Shown: positions 1-8,842, counted from the stretch's first letter. The stretch is 35,237 nt of DNA from Corynebacterium sp. CNJ-954 (GCF_001942345.1 NZ_MKKI01000012.1:1-35237), one strand, 5' to 3'. The notes: generated by a model from the letters alone, not told the origin. Numbers and translations: made by a program.

Positions 1-392
1 GCAGCCTCGACGGCGGCGGCTTTGTCGCCGGTGAGGTCGAGGGTGTCGGGGTCGGGGCCGATGAAGGTGATGTTGTTGTCGGCGCAGCGTCGGGCCAGGT
101 GCGCGTTTTCGGATAGGAAGCCGTAGCCGGGGTAGATCGCGTCGGCGCCGGTCTGTACCGCGGCGCGGATGATTTCGTCGATGTCGAGGTAGGCCTTGAC
201 TGGGGAGCCTTGCGCGCCGATGCGCACGGCTTCGGAGGCGAAGGAGCGGTGGAAGGAGTTGCGGTCTTCGCGTGGGTAGACCGCGACGGTGGATGCGCCG
301 GTTTCGAAGGCGGCGCGGAAGGCCCGCACGGCGATTTCGCCGCGGTTGGCGACGAGAATCTTGGAAAACGAAGGGAAAATCGACGTCTGCAT
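1..392 (-). CDS. pyc: Pyruvate carboxylase, N-terminal part (runs off the window)
   Basis: The 130 visible residues are the start of a biotin-carboxylase domain: KILVANRGEIAVRAFRA at about residues 11-27, then YPREDRNSFHRSFASEAVRI, a KAYLDIDEII stretch and YPGYGFLSENAHLAR. From memory this order and wording match corynebacterial pyruvate carboxylase very closely, more so than acetyl-CoA carboxylase alpha chains. The enzyme makes oxaloacetate from pyruvate, bicarbonate and ATP with biotin as cofactor, replenishing the citric acid cycle in the cytoplasm. The ATG at 390-392 was chosen because an AGAGGAA ribosome site lies about a dozen bases upstream and the conserved KILVANRGEI begins ten residues later. 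Most of the protein lies beyond base 1. The gene is GC-rich, unlike the AT-rich DNA just downstream in window coordinates. Confidence 0.93.
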   Translation of the reverse strand, partial: MQTSIFPSFSKILVANRGEIAVRAFRAAFETGASTVAVYPREDRNSFHRSFASEAVRIGAQGSPVKAYLDIDEIIRAAVQTGADAIYPGYGFLSENAHLARRCADNNITFIGPDPDTLDLTGDKAAAVEA

Positions 393-788
393 GATACTAG
401 AATATTCCTCTGAATAATAAATGCTCCGGCGCTGTGAGTCTGAAAAACAAACCAGAACTAAACGGATGTATAAAACAATACAATGACACCCTGGATGGCA
501 GTTTTTTTGTCATAAACTCCCGGGATGAAAAATAGATCAATTGGTGTACTTCCGGAGGCGGATACTGAATGAGTTTACAGGAACTGAAATAAATTCCAGA
601 ATGACGCCGGATGGCTATTTCAGAATAAACGACGTGCCGATTTCAAACGAGCGGAGGTTCGAAAGAAAAGCCAAAATACATAGGATCGTGACGAAACGAT
701 TTATTTCAAACGGTGCTCGTCCGGAAGTGAACCCATCCGCGGTGACAAACAAAACACTGAATATAGACTGCTTGTCGACATCAAAAAA
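393..788. other. AT-rich intergenic region between pyc and the permease
   Basis: This 396-base stretch separates the pyc start from the 3' end of the permease gene and is visibly richer in A and T than pyc. It must hold the pyc promoter on the minus strand, but no -35/-10 pair stands out. A TTG-started 83-codon frame on the plus strand (541-792) has no ribosome site and no recognisable protein, so it is not called. No convincing terminator was seen for the permease gene. Confidence 0.5.
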
Positions 789-2186
789 TTAACGGTTAAC
801 GCGAGGACCATATACACGGTCACGCAAAAACAATGCAGCGACCGGAACTATAACCAAAGGAAGTATGCCCGCTACAAAAGGAGCAATCGTCATCCCATAA
901 GCTCCCGCGGCACCGAAGGCCAACGGCGCACCCAGCAAAAGAGAAACGGCAAGCGACGAAATACCGACGGGATTGAAAGCCCGGGCCTCAGATCTGGATA
1001 TAGGAGCAAACATATGGGACTGGAAGCGGAACACCCACACTGTCCAAACGTGTTCAGAGAATACCGTCATAATCCAAGCAAGAAGAAAAACACCCGCAAA
1101 TGTCATCACAGCTTGCACGCGACCGTAAAGATCGAAGTATATAGCAATCGCGCCTAAGGCAATAGAAATAATGGTCCAGGTGACGCGCCCCATTCTCCAC
1201 GGAAGAATGCGAGAAAAAGCATTAGCTAGCGCAATAGAAGCTCCATAAAGGTTAACTACATTAATCCGCAGCTGCGTCACCACTACGAACAGCACACCCC
1301 ATAGGCCCATAACCGCGGGAAGATAAATACCTGGGTCAGCTTCTGAAAAACGAAGGCCGAGCCACGCCCCAAGGAGGGTGATTCCCATAAAGGTAATAAG
1401 CTGAGCAAACCCGCCGACGATCAATGACCCTCTTTTGGCAACCTGCGGCTTAATGAACCTGCCGCTATCGGCGCATAAAGAAATATTAACCGTATAACCA
1501 ATGGCCGCTGCGACAATCTGTAGTACGGGAGGTCCGGCAGAATCATCAATACTATCCGGCCTATAATTCCAAAAGTCTACTGGGGGAGTGTCCATGGCAT
1601 GCCAGATTGTAATAACCATGAAGACACCATAAATGGGAAGAGTGACCCACATCACGATGTTCATAATCTTCATACCGTAGAGAACCAGCGGAATACAAAT
1701 AATAGCTGCAACTACGATGCAAAGGGAGCGAGGAACGTTATCATTCGATGCCGTTATTGAGTTGACTACGATTCCGCCCTCAAAGGCAAAAAACATAATC
1801 AGCGACAAACCATATATGACTGCACTAGGAACGGAGCCCAGAAATCCAAGACTCCGTCGGCTTAATAGCTCCGCACCGAGACCGGTCTTTGAAGCTCGAA
1901 AAGCAAAGAAAGTCGACAGTCCCCCCATGATGACCGTCGCTATCACCATCGATACTACTAGATTTTCCGTACCGAAATTCTGAACCATAATAGCTCCCCA
2001 CGACAAGTATATCATTGCAGTCGTGACGCCGAGCATTACCGATCCTAGCGATATGTTGCTCATCGTTCGGTAGGATACAGGAACGGACTCTTCAGCATAG
2101 TCTTCTTTTACAATATCCGGAGAATCATGCTTGGACCCTACGCTACGTGAGATCGCATCATTTCTCACTCTTCTATAGTTCGTCAT
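789..2186 (-). CDS. NCS1-family nucleobase/cytosine-purine-type permease
   Basis: A 465-residue integral membrane protein with about 12 hydrophobic segments after a roughly 40-residue hydrophilic N-terminus. The first membrane segment has the family-typical MIYLSWGAIMVQNFG, and the length and spacing fit nucleobase:cation symporter-1 transporters (the CodB/PucI/hydantoin permease group). It probably imports a nitrogen heterocycle or related compound by cation symport. The ATG at 2186 follows GGAAGG by five bases. It is the last gene of a minus-strand run (FAH hydrolase, RidA, alpha/beta-hydrolase, amidohydrolase), separated from the amidohydrolase by 328 bases, so it may have its own promoter. 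Its composition is markedly more AT-rich than the flanking genes, suggesting horizontal acquisition. The substrate cannot be told from sequence. Confidence 0.85.
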   Translation of the reverse strand: MTNYRRVRNDAISRSVGSKHDSPDIVKEDYAEESVPVSYRTMSNISLGSVMLGVTTAMIYLSWGAIMVQNFGTENLVVSMVIATVIMGGLSTFFAFRASKTGLGAELLSRRSLGFLGSVPSAVIYGLSLIMFFAFEGGIVVNSITASNDNVPRSLCIVVAAIICIPLVLYGMKIMNIVMWVTLPIYGVFMVITIWHAMDTPPVDFWNYRPDSIDDSAGPPVLQIVAAAIGYTVNISLCADSGRFIKPQVAKRGSLIVGGFAQLITFMGITLLGAWLGLRFSEADPGIYLPAVMGLWGVLFVVVTQLRINVVNLYGASIALANAFSRILPWRMGRVTWTIISIALGAIAIYFDLYGRVQAVMTFAGVFLLAWIMTVFSEHVWTVWVFRFQSHMFAPISRSEARAFNPVGISSLAVSLLLGAPLAFGAAGAYGMTIAPFVAGILPLVIVPVAALFLRDRVYGPRVNR

Positions 2187-2463
2187 GTTGACCTTCCAAT
2201 TAAGGACATTCCTGGGGCCGTCTTAAAATATAAGGTGTGGGTGACGGGCGGTGACCAAGGGCTAGTCCGGTTTGACAAGAACAGAGTGAGAGGATAAGGT
2301 CCGATAGGAGCAACCAACCAGATGGGCTGAAAAGGTAGAAGTAATTCAGAAGAATTTCTCGTTGGTGGCGAAATCGTAGCCGAACCTACAGCCTCCGCCG
2401 CAGAATTTGCCGATCTTGTAATTTAGCAGCAGGAGGCTATTCCCCACTTTACCCAGTCGGGGA

Positions 2464-2498
2464 TCCTAAACGGGGTTTCTTGAAATACTTGTTTAGGG
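2464..2498 (-). terminator. Hairpin after the amidohydrolase gene
   Basis: An inverted repeat CCTAAAC (2465-2471) / GTTTAGG (2491-2497) sits 17 bases past the amidohydrolase stop on the minus strand. There is no clear U-run, so it could be a weak terminator or an RNA-processing site between amidohydrolase and permease. The rest of 2187-2514 shows a second small inverted repeat (TCCCC/GGGGA near 2440-2463) and no gene. Confidence 0.3.
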
Positions 2499-2514
2499 CT
2501 CCGGGCGGGGGAAA

Positions 2515-3942
2515 CTATTCTGGGCCGGCCTTCGCCATCCGCTCGAGTCCGCGGACATCATTGAGCATGTCTTTCTTTCGCTCTCCGGTCCAATCCAGCT
2601 GTGTTTTGGGGATCTCGCCTCCTTCATGAACACGCTCATATGTAATGAGATTCCATCCGTATTCATTCGGGAGGTAATCATTACGAACAAAGGTGCTCCG
2701 GATGTCTTCCGGGAAAGACTGGACCTGCCCATTGAGGATCACAGTTTCGACCTTCCCGGGCTGATAAAGAACGCGGATATCTTTGAGGGGGTCGCCATCG
2801 ACAACGATAATGTCCGCAAGCTTTCCTTCTGCAATGACCCCCAGATCGTTCGGCAAACGCATCGCATTAGCCCCGTGCTTCGTTCCGGCCTGGATAGCTT
2901 CCAGCGCACTCATCCCCGTGTAGAGCATTAGCATTTCTAGCTCTTTCGCGTGCCACTGGCCGTATGGAACCAGTGCGAATCCGCTGTCCGTCCCCATGGC
3001 AAACTTAACACCGGCATCATAGGCTCGATGGAGTGAATCCATCGTCATATCGTTCATTCGCTTTGTGGCTTCAACAATAGAATGCCGGACCCCAGCGTAT
3101 TCGGAAAATTCCACCAGGTGATGCATCAACAGCTGCGTAGGTACGAGTGGGATCTGACTTTCCGCGAGGTTTGCAATGGTCGCGTCGGACATCCTATTTC
3201 CGTGCATAATGTGGTCGAAACCGGCGTTGACAGCCGCATTGACCTCACCATCGCCGCGAGCATGAATTGTGATCATCAGCCCAAGCTGATGGGCAAGGTC
3301 TGCGCACAGTTTTAGCTCTTCATCACGGAACGCCTGGTAGTCTCCGAAGGGGGAGTCGGCAAGTTTGATCAGATCGACGCCTCCCTTTTTCTGCCTGCGG
3401 ATTTCATCGATCATAGCGTCCGGCGTATTTGTCAGCCGCCCTGTACTCGCCTCGGGAACGCCAGTCGAGTCTGGAAACCAGTCAGTTAGCCCGTTGCTGG
3501 TAGTAAGGTACCGGCCAGCCGTAGTCATTCTTGGACCGTGAACGATACCTTGTTTGATACCCTCACGTAGCCCCACGCCGATAAAGTAGCTTCCTCCGGG
3601 TTGCGATATGCTGGTAACTCCAGCGGCCAGCACTTTTTCCACGTTCACCGAGGCGATCAGAGTTCTTAGCTCGGGGGGTGTATACATGCTGATCTCTTCT
3701 TCGGTCCGAGCCAACCCATAGGTCATGTGGCAATGGACATCGATAAGGCCAGGCATCACTGTCTTCCCGGTGGCGTCAACTGTCTCAAGAATAGCCCCCT
3801 CGGGTATATCAGTAGCGGGATCGACCTTTCCGATCTTAACGATTCTTGCGTCATGTACAAGTACGTCGCAGCTAGGCATCGGCGGATTGAGGTCACCGTC
3901 GATTACATTGCCGTTCTTGATAAGCAAGTAGTTGGGTTGCAT
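2515..3942 (-). CDS. Metal-dependent amidohydrolase
   Basis: A 475-residue member of the amidohydrolase superfamily, in the imidazolonepropionase/prolidase-like branch. An N-terminal beta-sandwich (LIKNGNVIDGD) leads into the metal site VMPGLIDVHCHMTYG (HxH near residue 70). Further metal or active-site segments are VDLIKLADSPF, MITIHARGDGEV, FDHIMHGNRM and FAMGTDSGFALVPYG, the last carrying the conserved Asp. The C-terminal LGVIAEGKLADIIVVDGDPL is the usual family ending. It should hydrolyse a cyclic amide, imide or related C-N bond in the cytoplasm. The ATG at 3942 has GAGG five bases upstream. It lies 23 bases after the alpha/beta-hydrolase gene and is surely cotranscribed with it. The substrate is unknown; the neighbouring permease and RidA protein suggest a nitrogen-containing compound. 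Confidence 0.88.
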   Translation of the reverse strand: MQPNYLLIKNGNVIDGDLNPPMPSCDVLVHDARIVKIGKVDPATDIPEGAILETVDATGKTVMPGLIDVHCHMTYGLARTEEEISMYTPPELRTLIASVNVEKVLAAGVTSISQPGGSYFIGVGLREGIKQGIVHGPRMTTAGRYLTTSNGLTDWFPDSTGVPEASTGRLTNTPDAMIDEIRRQKKGGVDLIKLADSPFGDYQAFRDEELKLCADLAHQLGLMITIHARGDGEVNAAVNAGFDHIMHGNRMSDATIANLAESQIPLVPTQLLMHHLVEFSEYAGVRHSIVEATKRMNDMTMDSLHRAYDAGVKFAMGTDSGFALVPYGQWHAKELEMLMLYTGMSALEAIQAGTKHGANAMRLPNDLGVIAEGKLADIIVVDGDPLKDIRVLYQPGKVETVILNGQVQSFPEDIRSTFVRNDYLPNEYGWNLITYERVHEGGEIPKTQLDWTGERKKDMLNDVRGLERMAKAGPE

Positions 3943-3965
3943 TATATCCTCTTTTCCGAAGTCGT

Positions 3966-4825
3966 TTATACTTCGTCTTTTTTTTCGAAGTCGATGAAAT
4001 GCCGGACGATCTCAGCAAACTCCTCAGGATTCTCGAAGTACGGTGCGTGGCCACAGTTTTTCATTACTGCCAGCTCTGCCCTCGGAATGGCCTGCTGCGC
4101 TCGGAAGCCCATTTCAATTGGCGTCCAAGAATCGTCTTCTCCCCAAACAAGTAGCACTGGTATACTTGGTCTGATTACCTCCAGCCGCGCCAGCTGTAGG
4201 TCGCCTACGGAATCTTCGTTCAGTGCGTCTGCCGCCTGATATAGTGCCTCTTTAGCGCCTACGGAGGTATTGATCATAGACTCTTCGCGCACCCAGGAAT
4301 TAGGAACGATTGATCCCGAGGAAAGTAGCATAGATAGCTTTGCCTTGACTCCTTCAGGACTTCCGTCCGAGACCTTTTCAGGCGGAACCATGTCTTCTTC
4401 TTTCATTGGGACAATACCCATGGTTCCTATTAGAATCAGCCTGGACACGAGTTCGTATCGGTCGCAGGCTAGAGTCGCAGCGACTTGTCCGCCCAAAGAG
4501 GTTCCGAGGATTGTGACGCCTCTAAATCCAAGAGGTCGAGAACACCTCCTATGAAAGCGGCGAATTCCTTTGGCCGATAGTTAAAATCTGGAGGCTTTGA
4601 TGCGAAACCATGACCTGGTAAATCGATCGCTATGACTCGATATCCCTGTGACGTCAGGTCCGGCATAGCGGGGATGAATCTGTCTGCACGGGATCCGACC
4701 CCATGGATGCAGACGAGGACCTCATCGCCTTCGCCAGCCTCTACGACACGCGTCCTGATGCCGTTGATTTCCACCGGGTAGCTTATTGTAATATCGCGCC
4801 CGCTCTGGAAGTATTCTGTTCGCAC
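3966..4825 (-). pseudogene. Alpha/beta-hydrolase, split by a one-base frameshift
   Basis: Two frames together give one alpha/beta-hydrolase of about 285 residues, similar to meta-cleavage-product or lactone hydrolases. The upstream frame (GTG at 4825, AGGAGG six bases before it) gives the oxyanion region VLVCIHGVGSRADRF and VIAIDLPGHGFASKP, then loses the frame after LLDLE. The downstream frame restores GVTILGTSLGGQVAATLA, which holds the nucleophile elbow GTSLGG, then LLVWGEDDSWTP (acid) and NCGHAPYFENPEEF (catalytic His). A single missing G in the GAGGCGTC stretch around 4517-4527 accounts for the break. Every catalytic residue is otherwise intact, so this is either a very recent mutation or a sequencing error. 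The gene begins ten bases after the RidA stop and ends 23 bases before the amidohydrolase. Confidence 0.82.
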
Positions 4826-4835
4826 GGTGTACCTC

Positions 4836-5243
4836 CTAATTGGTCCTGACCGCGAGCGCTTCGATTTCAGCGACGAAGCGCTCTTCGACTAGCCCGGCGA
4901 CGACTAGGAGTGTATTGGGCGGGTACACTCCGTCAGGATAGGCATCCTGGAAAAATTCCTTTCGAACCTTCATGAATGCGTCGATGGTTTCGCGGCCCAC
5001 CAGGAACGTTTGGAACTTGATTACGTCCTCAAACCCGAGGCCGGCGCTCTTGAGAGCGTGACCGACGTTCTCAAAGGCTCCTCGTACCTGGTCTTCTGCT
5101 GAATCGGTGCGCGGGAACTTTCCCGTGGAATCGGTCCCGAATTGACCTGCAACCGTCACTAGTTCTTTCGGGTTGGCCACTGAGACAGCGTTGTAGTCGC
5201 CGAATTTTGCCAGCTCGGGAACAGACGGAAAATGGATGGTCAT
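4836..5243 (-). CDS. RidA/YjgF/UK114-family protein
   Basis: About 135 residues, the usual length of this trimeric family. Typical features are the N-terminal AVSVANPKELVTVAGQFG, the middle ENVGHALKSAGLGFEDVIKF and the C-terminal signature PNTLLVVAGL...AEIEALA. RidA proteins hydrolyse reactive enamine/imine intermediates, and relatives such as RutC and 2-aminomuconate deaminase act in breakdown of nitrogen heterocycles or aminoaromatics. The ATG at 5243 (MTIHFPSV) was preferred over one 12 codons upstream because GGAG lies eight bases before it. It sits between the FAH-family gene (99 bases upstream) and the alpha/beta-hydrolase (ten bases downstream). In this setting it probably deaminates a pathway intermediate and is not the general housekeeping RidA. 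Confidence 0.85.
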   Translation of the reverse strand: MTIHFPSVPELAKFGDYNAVSVANPKELVTVAGQFGTDSTGKFPRTDSAEDQVRGAFENVGHALKSAGLGFEDVIKFQTFLVGRETIDAFMKVRKEFFQDAYPDGVYPPNTLLVVAGLVEERFVAEIEALAVRTN

Positions 5244-5342
5244 GGGGGTGTCTCCAATACTTGTTGGTATAGCCGTCACTTTACAAAGGTCTGGCCTATG
5301 GTCCGGTTGCTTAGGTTGTCGGGGCTGCGTGAAAAGCTCCGT

Positions 5343-6185
5343 TTAGTGCGTTCTGACCTTATTTTCTATCTGACCGATTCCCTTAATGATCGTCGTTACT
5401 TTGTCCCCATCGTGGAGGAACTCTGGAGGCGTCCTCTTGAACCCGACGCCGGACGGGGTTCCTGTAGCGATGATGTCGCCTGGGTACAGCGTCATGATGT
5501 GGGACACTGTTTCGATGAGTTTCGGAATGTCGAAGATCATATCGCCTGTTCGGGTCGACTGTTTTTCGACTCCGTTGACTTTCAGAGTCATCGCGAGATC
5601 GGGGTCCGGCCCGACCTCTTCGTAAGTGGAGATCCATGGCCCGATCGGCGTCGAGCGGTCGACATTCTTACCAAGCGTCCACTGCTGGTGTTTTGTCTGT
5701 ATGTCCCTGGCGGAGATGTCATTGACGACGGTGTACCCTGCCACGACGTCCCACGCATCATTCCTGGTTATATTCTGAGCTGTGGCTCCAATGACGACCC
5801 CCAGTTCAGCCTCCCAATCGAAGTTTGTAGATACATCCTCGCTCAAGACCAAGGTGTCTTCTGGGCCACAGATTGCGGTCTGGTCCTTGATAAAGATGAT
5901 CGGATCTTCAGGAACGTTTGCGGAGAAGGTGTCTGCAGATTCTTGTTGGTGTGCCAGATAATTGATCCCTGCGCAGATGATCCGTGACCCGCGTGCCAGC
6001 GGGGCGAGGAGCGTGACGTCGGCGACATCGACAGCTTGCTTTTCGTTTTTTTCAATACGAGGGTTGGCGCCAGCCGCAGCCAGTACCATGAGGTCGCGGA
6101 GATCCCAATCTGTTGGGTATAGGACACCATCTTCGTGAATCGCGCATCCACGGTGACCATCATGGATGTATTGAGCGTACTGCAT
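5343..6185 (-). CDS. Fumarylacetoacetate hydrolase (FAH) family protein
   Basis: About 280 residues with the FAH fold. Signatures are the linker SRIICAGINYLAHQQES, the metal ligands in FDWEAELGVVIG, the VNDISARDIQ motif, LGKNVDRSTPIGPWI and the C-terminal IATGTPSGVGF. Members cleave C-C bonds or act as hydratases, decarboxylases or isomerases on beta-dicarbonyl and oxo-acid compounds, for example in aromatic meta-cleavage pathways. An ATG four codons earlier (6197) also exists, but GGAG lies seven bases before the ATG at 6185, so the shorter start was chosen. It is the first gene of the five-gene minus-strand catabolic run, and an inverted repeat 50 bases upstream may be its operator. The exact reaction cannot be decided from sequence. 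Confidence 0.87.
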   Translation of the reverse strand: MQYAQYIHDGHRGCAIHEDGVLYPTDWDLRDLMVLAAAGANPRIEKNEKQAVDVADVTLLAPLARGSRIICAGINYLAHQQESADTFSANVPEDPIIFIKDQTAICGPEDTLVLSEDVSTNFDWEAELGVVIGATAQNITRNDAWDVVAGYTVVNDISARDIQTKHQQWTLGKNVDRSTPIGPWISTYEEVGPDPDLAMTLKVNGVEKQSTRTGDMIFDIPKLIETVSHIMTLYPGDIIATGTPSGVGFKRTPPEFLHDGDKVTTIIKGIGQIENKVRTH

Positions 6186-6689
6186 GCACTGCTCCATTTC
6201 TGTTTCGTGATATCTGGATTGGGGCGGTTGTTCGCGTGACGTAGTTTTTCGCTGTTACTTCGTCACGTGGTGTTGATTGGTCCCGATGGCCAGCGACCTC
6301 TTCGTGGTTCTGAATGAGGTGGAGGCACCTCCCTGGTGTGGAACGCCTCTTTTCATCGGTCCCGGTCGAAATGCGTGTCTGGCGGTTCCAGATAGACAAC
6401 CAATCGCAACCAAAAAGGGATGCTTGGTTGGTTGTGTCCACCAACCTATCACCGGTCAAAAGGTCGCACAAGGGGGTGCCGGGGATTTTTTTGTGTTTCG
6501 TCCTGGTTTCGTCCCGATGAGGCAACCAATACTCGCGGATTGGGCGCGAGCTACGTGCCTCGTCTGGGTCGCTTTTCGATCTTCGGCTGCTGACCTGGAA
6601 TGTTTCTGGAGTCGGCTTCCATCTTTTGGCTGTTTTTAGAGTTATTTTTGTAGGCGATTGTTCGATTTTGGCCGTTCGATGCATAAGTG
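6186..6689. other. Promoter region of the catabolic operon, no gene seen
   Basis: About 500 bases with no credible protein. Frames on both strands here lack ribosome sites and family resemblance. Besides the inverted repeat at 6235-6267, the motif CAACCAA recurs in both orientations (around 6398-6404, 6424-6435 and 6524-6530), giving an 8-base inverted repeat ACAACCAA (6396-6403) / TTGGTTGT (6428-6435). These could be binding sites for a regulator that is not encoded next door. Confidence 0.4.
6235..6267. promoter_or_regulatory. Inverted repeat upstream of the FAH-led operon
   Basis: CGTGACGTAGT (6235-6245) and ACTTCGTCACG (6257-6267) form 11-base arms with one mismatch around an 11-base centre, 50 bases upstream of the first gene of the operon. 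The position and symmetry fit an operator for a dimeric regulator. No promoter hexamers were firmly identified. Confidence 0.45.
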
Positions 6690-7200
6690 TCCCGGATGGC
6701 GACTTAGGGTAGCCCGGCCTTTCTATACTGGACGTTTTGCCAACTGTTTCGTTTGCGTGGTGGGCTGAGCTGGTGGCTGCGGGAGGTCTTCTTAGCCCGA
6801 CGGTTCCCGTGTTACAGGGAGCTGCATCGGCACCTGCTGCGTCGTACTTGGGTCACATTGCTGTTCGGAATGATGTCGCAGAAGTGGCGGCGTTGAGTCG
6901 TGATCGACACGGGGAGTTAAGCTCGGTCAGTCGCGTCGGGCTGAGTCGGTCGAGACCTGCGAGTTGAAGAAGCGGAACCGGATTCTGGAGCACGAAGACG
7001 GGGCCCTTCGTCGGGATCGACGTATCTATCTCAGGCGAATCTGCCGGGCGTGACGCGAGTGGGCGGCTGCAGGGGTCCTTGTGGCGTTGACGTGCCGAGA
7101 TCTCGTACTGCTCTCGGCAGGCCGGCTACCGGTGGCTGAAGAGGTTCATCCTCCTCGGTGAGGTTGCCGAAGTATATTGCGGAAAGCACTTGTCAGCAGC
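6690..7200 (+). pseudogene. Decayed IS3-family transposase remnant
   Basis: Scattered matches to an IS3-type OrfA/OrfB survive with many frameshifts. Around 6950-6998 one frame reads ETCELKKRNRILEHEDG, the end of the OrfA leucine-zipper region (compare ENTELREARKRIRLLEQENEV in the better-preserved copy at 23730-24047). Around 7108-7145 a frame reads SRQAGYRWLK, the start of OrfB. No ends or target duplications are recognisable. It is clearly non-functional and differs in sequence from the later IS3 copy. Confidence 0.55.
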
Positions 7201-7331
7201 TTCTGGCTGGTTTTCCTCAGGAGCGATGTCGTGGGTCCACCCTGTCGAGCAGAGTTGCTGTGATTAGTTCTTGGCGGAGGTGGGCACAGCTACTCGTCAG
7301 ACGTATCCACAGGTGATCGGATCTAGGGAGC

Positions 7332-7570
7332 GGGGTGCCCCTATCTAGGTTTTCAACCCCTGGACCATAGGTTCGTCGGTTCTTTCGTGCTCACCAGCTG
7401 TAGCTTGATTTCGAACATGCTGGCGTTGGCGTCGGTGCCGGCTGTTGCGGGGGGGTGTCCCTATCTAGATTGTCAACCCCTGCGCCGCGTTCTCCTCGAC
7501 CTGATGCCCCGGCTTTCAGTGGTCTGTCTTCGAACATGGTGGCGTAGACGTCGGGCCCGGCTGTTGCCGG
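7332..7570. repeat. Imperfect tandem duplication, period about 120 bp
   Basis: Two adjacent units share the blocks GGGTGCCCCTATCTAGGTTT / GGGTGTCCCTATCTAGATTG, TCAACCCCTG, TTCGAACATG and GGCTGTTGC at a constant offset of about 119-120 bases (7341 against 7461; 7411 against 7530). No coding role is evident. The repeat lies between the IS3 remnant and the IS110 type A pseudogene. Confidence 0.65.
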
Positions 7571-7608
7571 TACTGCGACGCCTGTGGGACGGACAGCAAG
7601 GGCTCAGT

Positions 7609-8842
7609 TCAGCGATCCGATCTAGGCTGCGGCAGCCCCACGGTGGTCCGTGGTGGCAGTTCTCGGAAGTACTCACCGCGGGTCAGTATCACGTACAGGA
7701 CGTTGCACCGCCGTCTGGCAAGACACATCACCGCAGCGTTGTGTCGCTTACCTTCGGCACGTTTCTTGGTGTAGTTCGACCGGGATGCATCGTGGCAGTT
7801 CGATGCGATCCAGGACGATCTGAACAGTGCGTTTTTCAGCCGTTTGTTGCCGGCTCGGGCGGGGAACTCGCCTCTGATCGACGTGCCCGACCGCCTGGTC
7901 ACCGGTGCAACGCCGGAGTAGGCGGCCAAGTGGGCGGCGTCGGGGAAGTCGGAACGATAGAAGGATGTTGGCGGCGGTCTTGATGCCCACACCCGGCATG
8001 GACATCAAGACTGCAGCTGGTTCCAGGCAAGAGGGAAGTCATCAAACATCTCCTCAACCTGCCCGGCAATCGAGTCCCGCTGGGCTTTCAGTGCCTTGAT
8101 GTTGGTCGCCAACATCGGGATCGCGATCTCTGCGGCCGCGGTGCCCGGTACGGTGACCGTTTGTGCTGCTAGGGCCTGGAAGAGTGCGTCGATCAGGGCT
8201 TCGGGGTCTTTCTTGGCCCGTGTGCGGGACCAGGTCAGCACCCGTTTCTTGCCCGAGCGCTTCAGCTTCGTCGGCCCGGCGTAGTGGATCAGCAGGTCCA
8301 GGACGAACGCTCGTTGGATAATCTCGCCGGCGAAAACCCGCTCCAGGGACGGGTAGATCTGCACCAGGATGCTGCGAAGCCGGTTGATCGTACGGGTGCA
8401 GTCACGAGCGATGTCCTCGTCCAGCCCGGACAGCATCTTCAACGCGGAAAACACCTCAGCATTGCGGTCCACCGCACCCAGGGTATGCGCCCATCGTGCG
8501 GGCGGTATTGGCGATGATGAACGCGTCCCGCGGGTCAGTCTTGGCCTGTCCGGGGTACAGATCTGCGGCCTTTCTCATCGCCAGACCGGGCAGGTAGGCC
8601 ACGCCGCAGTCAGTGGCACGGGCGACCGCGATCGGCAGGGCGCCGATGGTGTTGGGCTGGTCCACGATCAGCAGGACTGTGCCGTGGGCTGCGAGTTCGT
8701 CGAAGATGGTGCGTAGGCTGACTTCGTCCTGGGGTAGGGCCTTGTCGTAGATCTTGGTCCCGTCGCTGGTCAGGGCGCAGCCGTGGTGGGCGGTTTTGCC
8801 GACGTCGAGTCCGAGGTAGACGTCGTAGGTGGTGTCTTCCAT
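7609..8842 (-). pseudogene. IS110-family transposase, type A, with several frameshifts
   Basis: An IS110-type transposase read in several frames. The N-terminal RuvC-like DEDD domain is intact: VYLGLDVGKTAHHG (first Asp), VLLIVDQPNTIGAL and QAKTDPRDAFIIA (Asp pair). The central coiled region (EVFSALKMLSGLDEDIARDC) continues in another frame from about 8480. The C-terminal Transposase_20 part (MSMPGVGIKTAANILLSF, then AAHLAAYSGVAPVTRRSG) needs further frame changes near 8010 and 7950. The ATG at 8842 is preceded by GGAGGGG. IS110 transposases normally are one uninterrupted frame of about 400 residues, so this copy is dead. Related fragments lie at 10428-10590 (3' end) and 29766-30283 (5' end). 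Confidence 0.82.

Noticed and set aside
541..792. 83-codon frame between pyc and the permease
   Set aside because: TTG start, no ribosome site, no recognisable protein, and it lies in AT-rich DNA where long frames are less telling but composition still looks non-coding.
789..6185. Rut pyrimidine-degradation operon
   Set aside because: A RidA protein, alpha/beta-hydrolase and permease are shared, but the RutA monooxygenase, RutB and RutF are absent and FAH and amidohydrolase proteins are extra.
6160..6684. 174-codon minus-strand frame upstream of the FAH gene
   Set aside because: Overlaps the FAH start, lacks a ribosome site and shows no family features; the region holds operator-like repeats.
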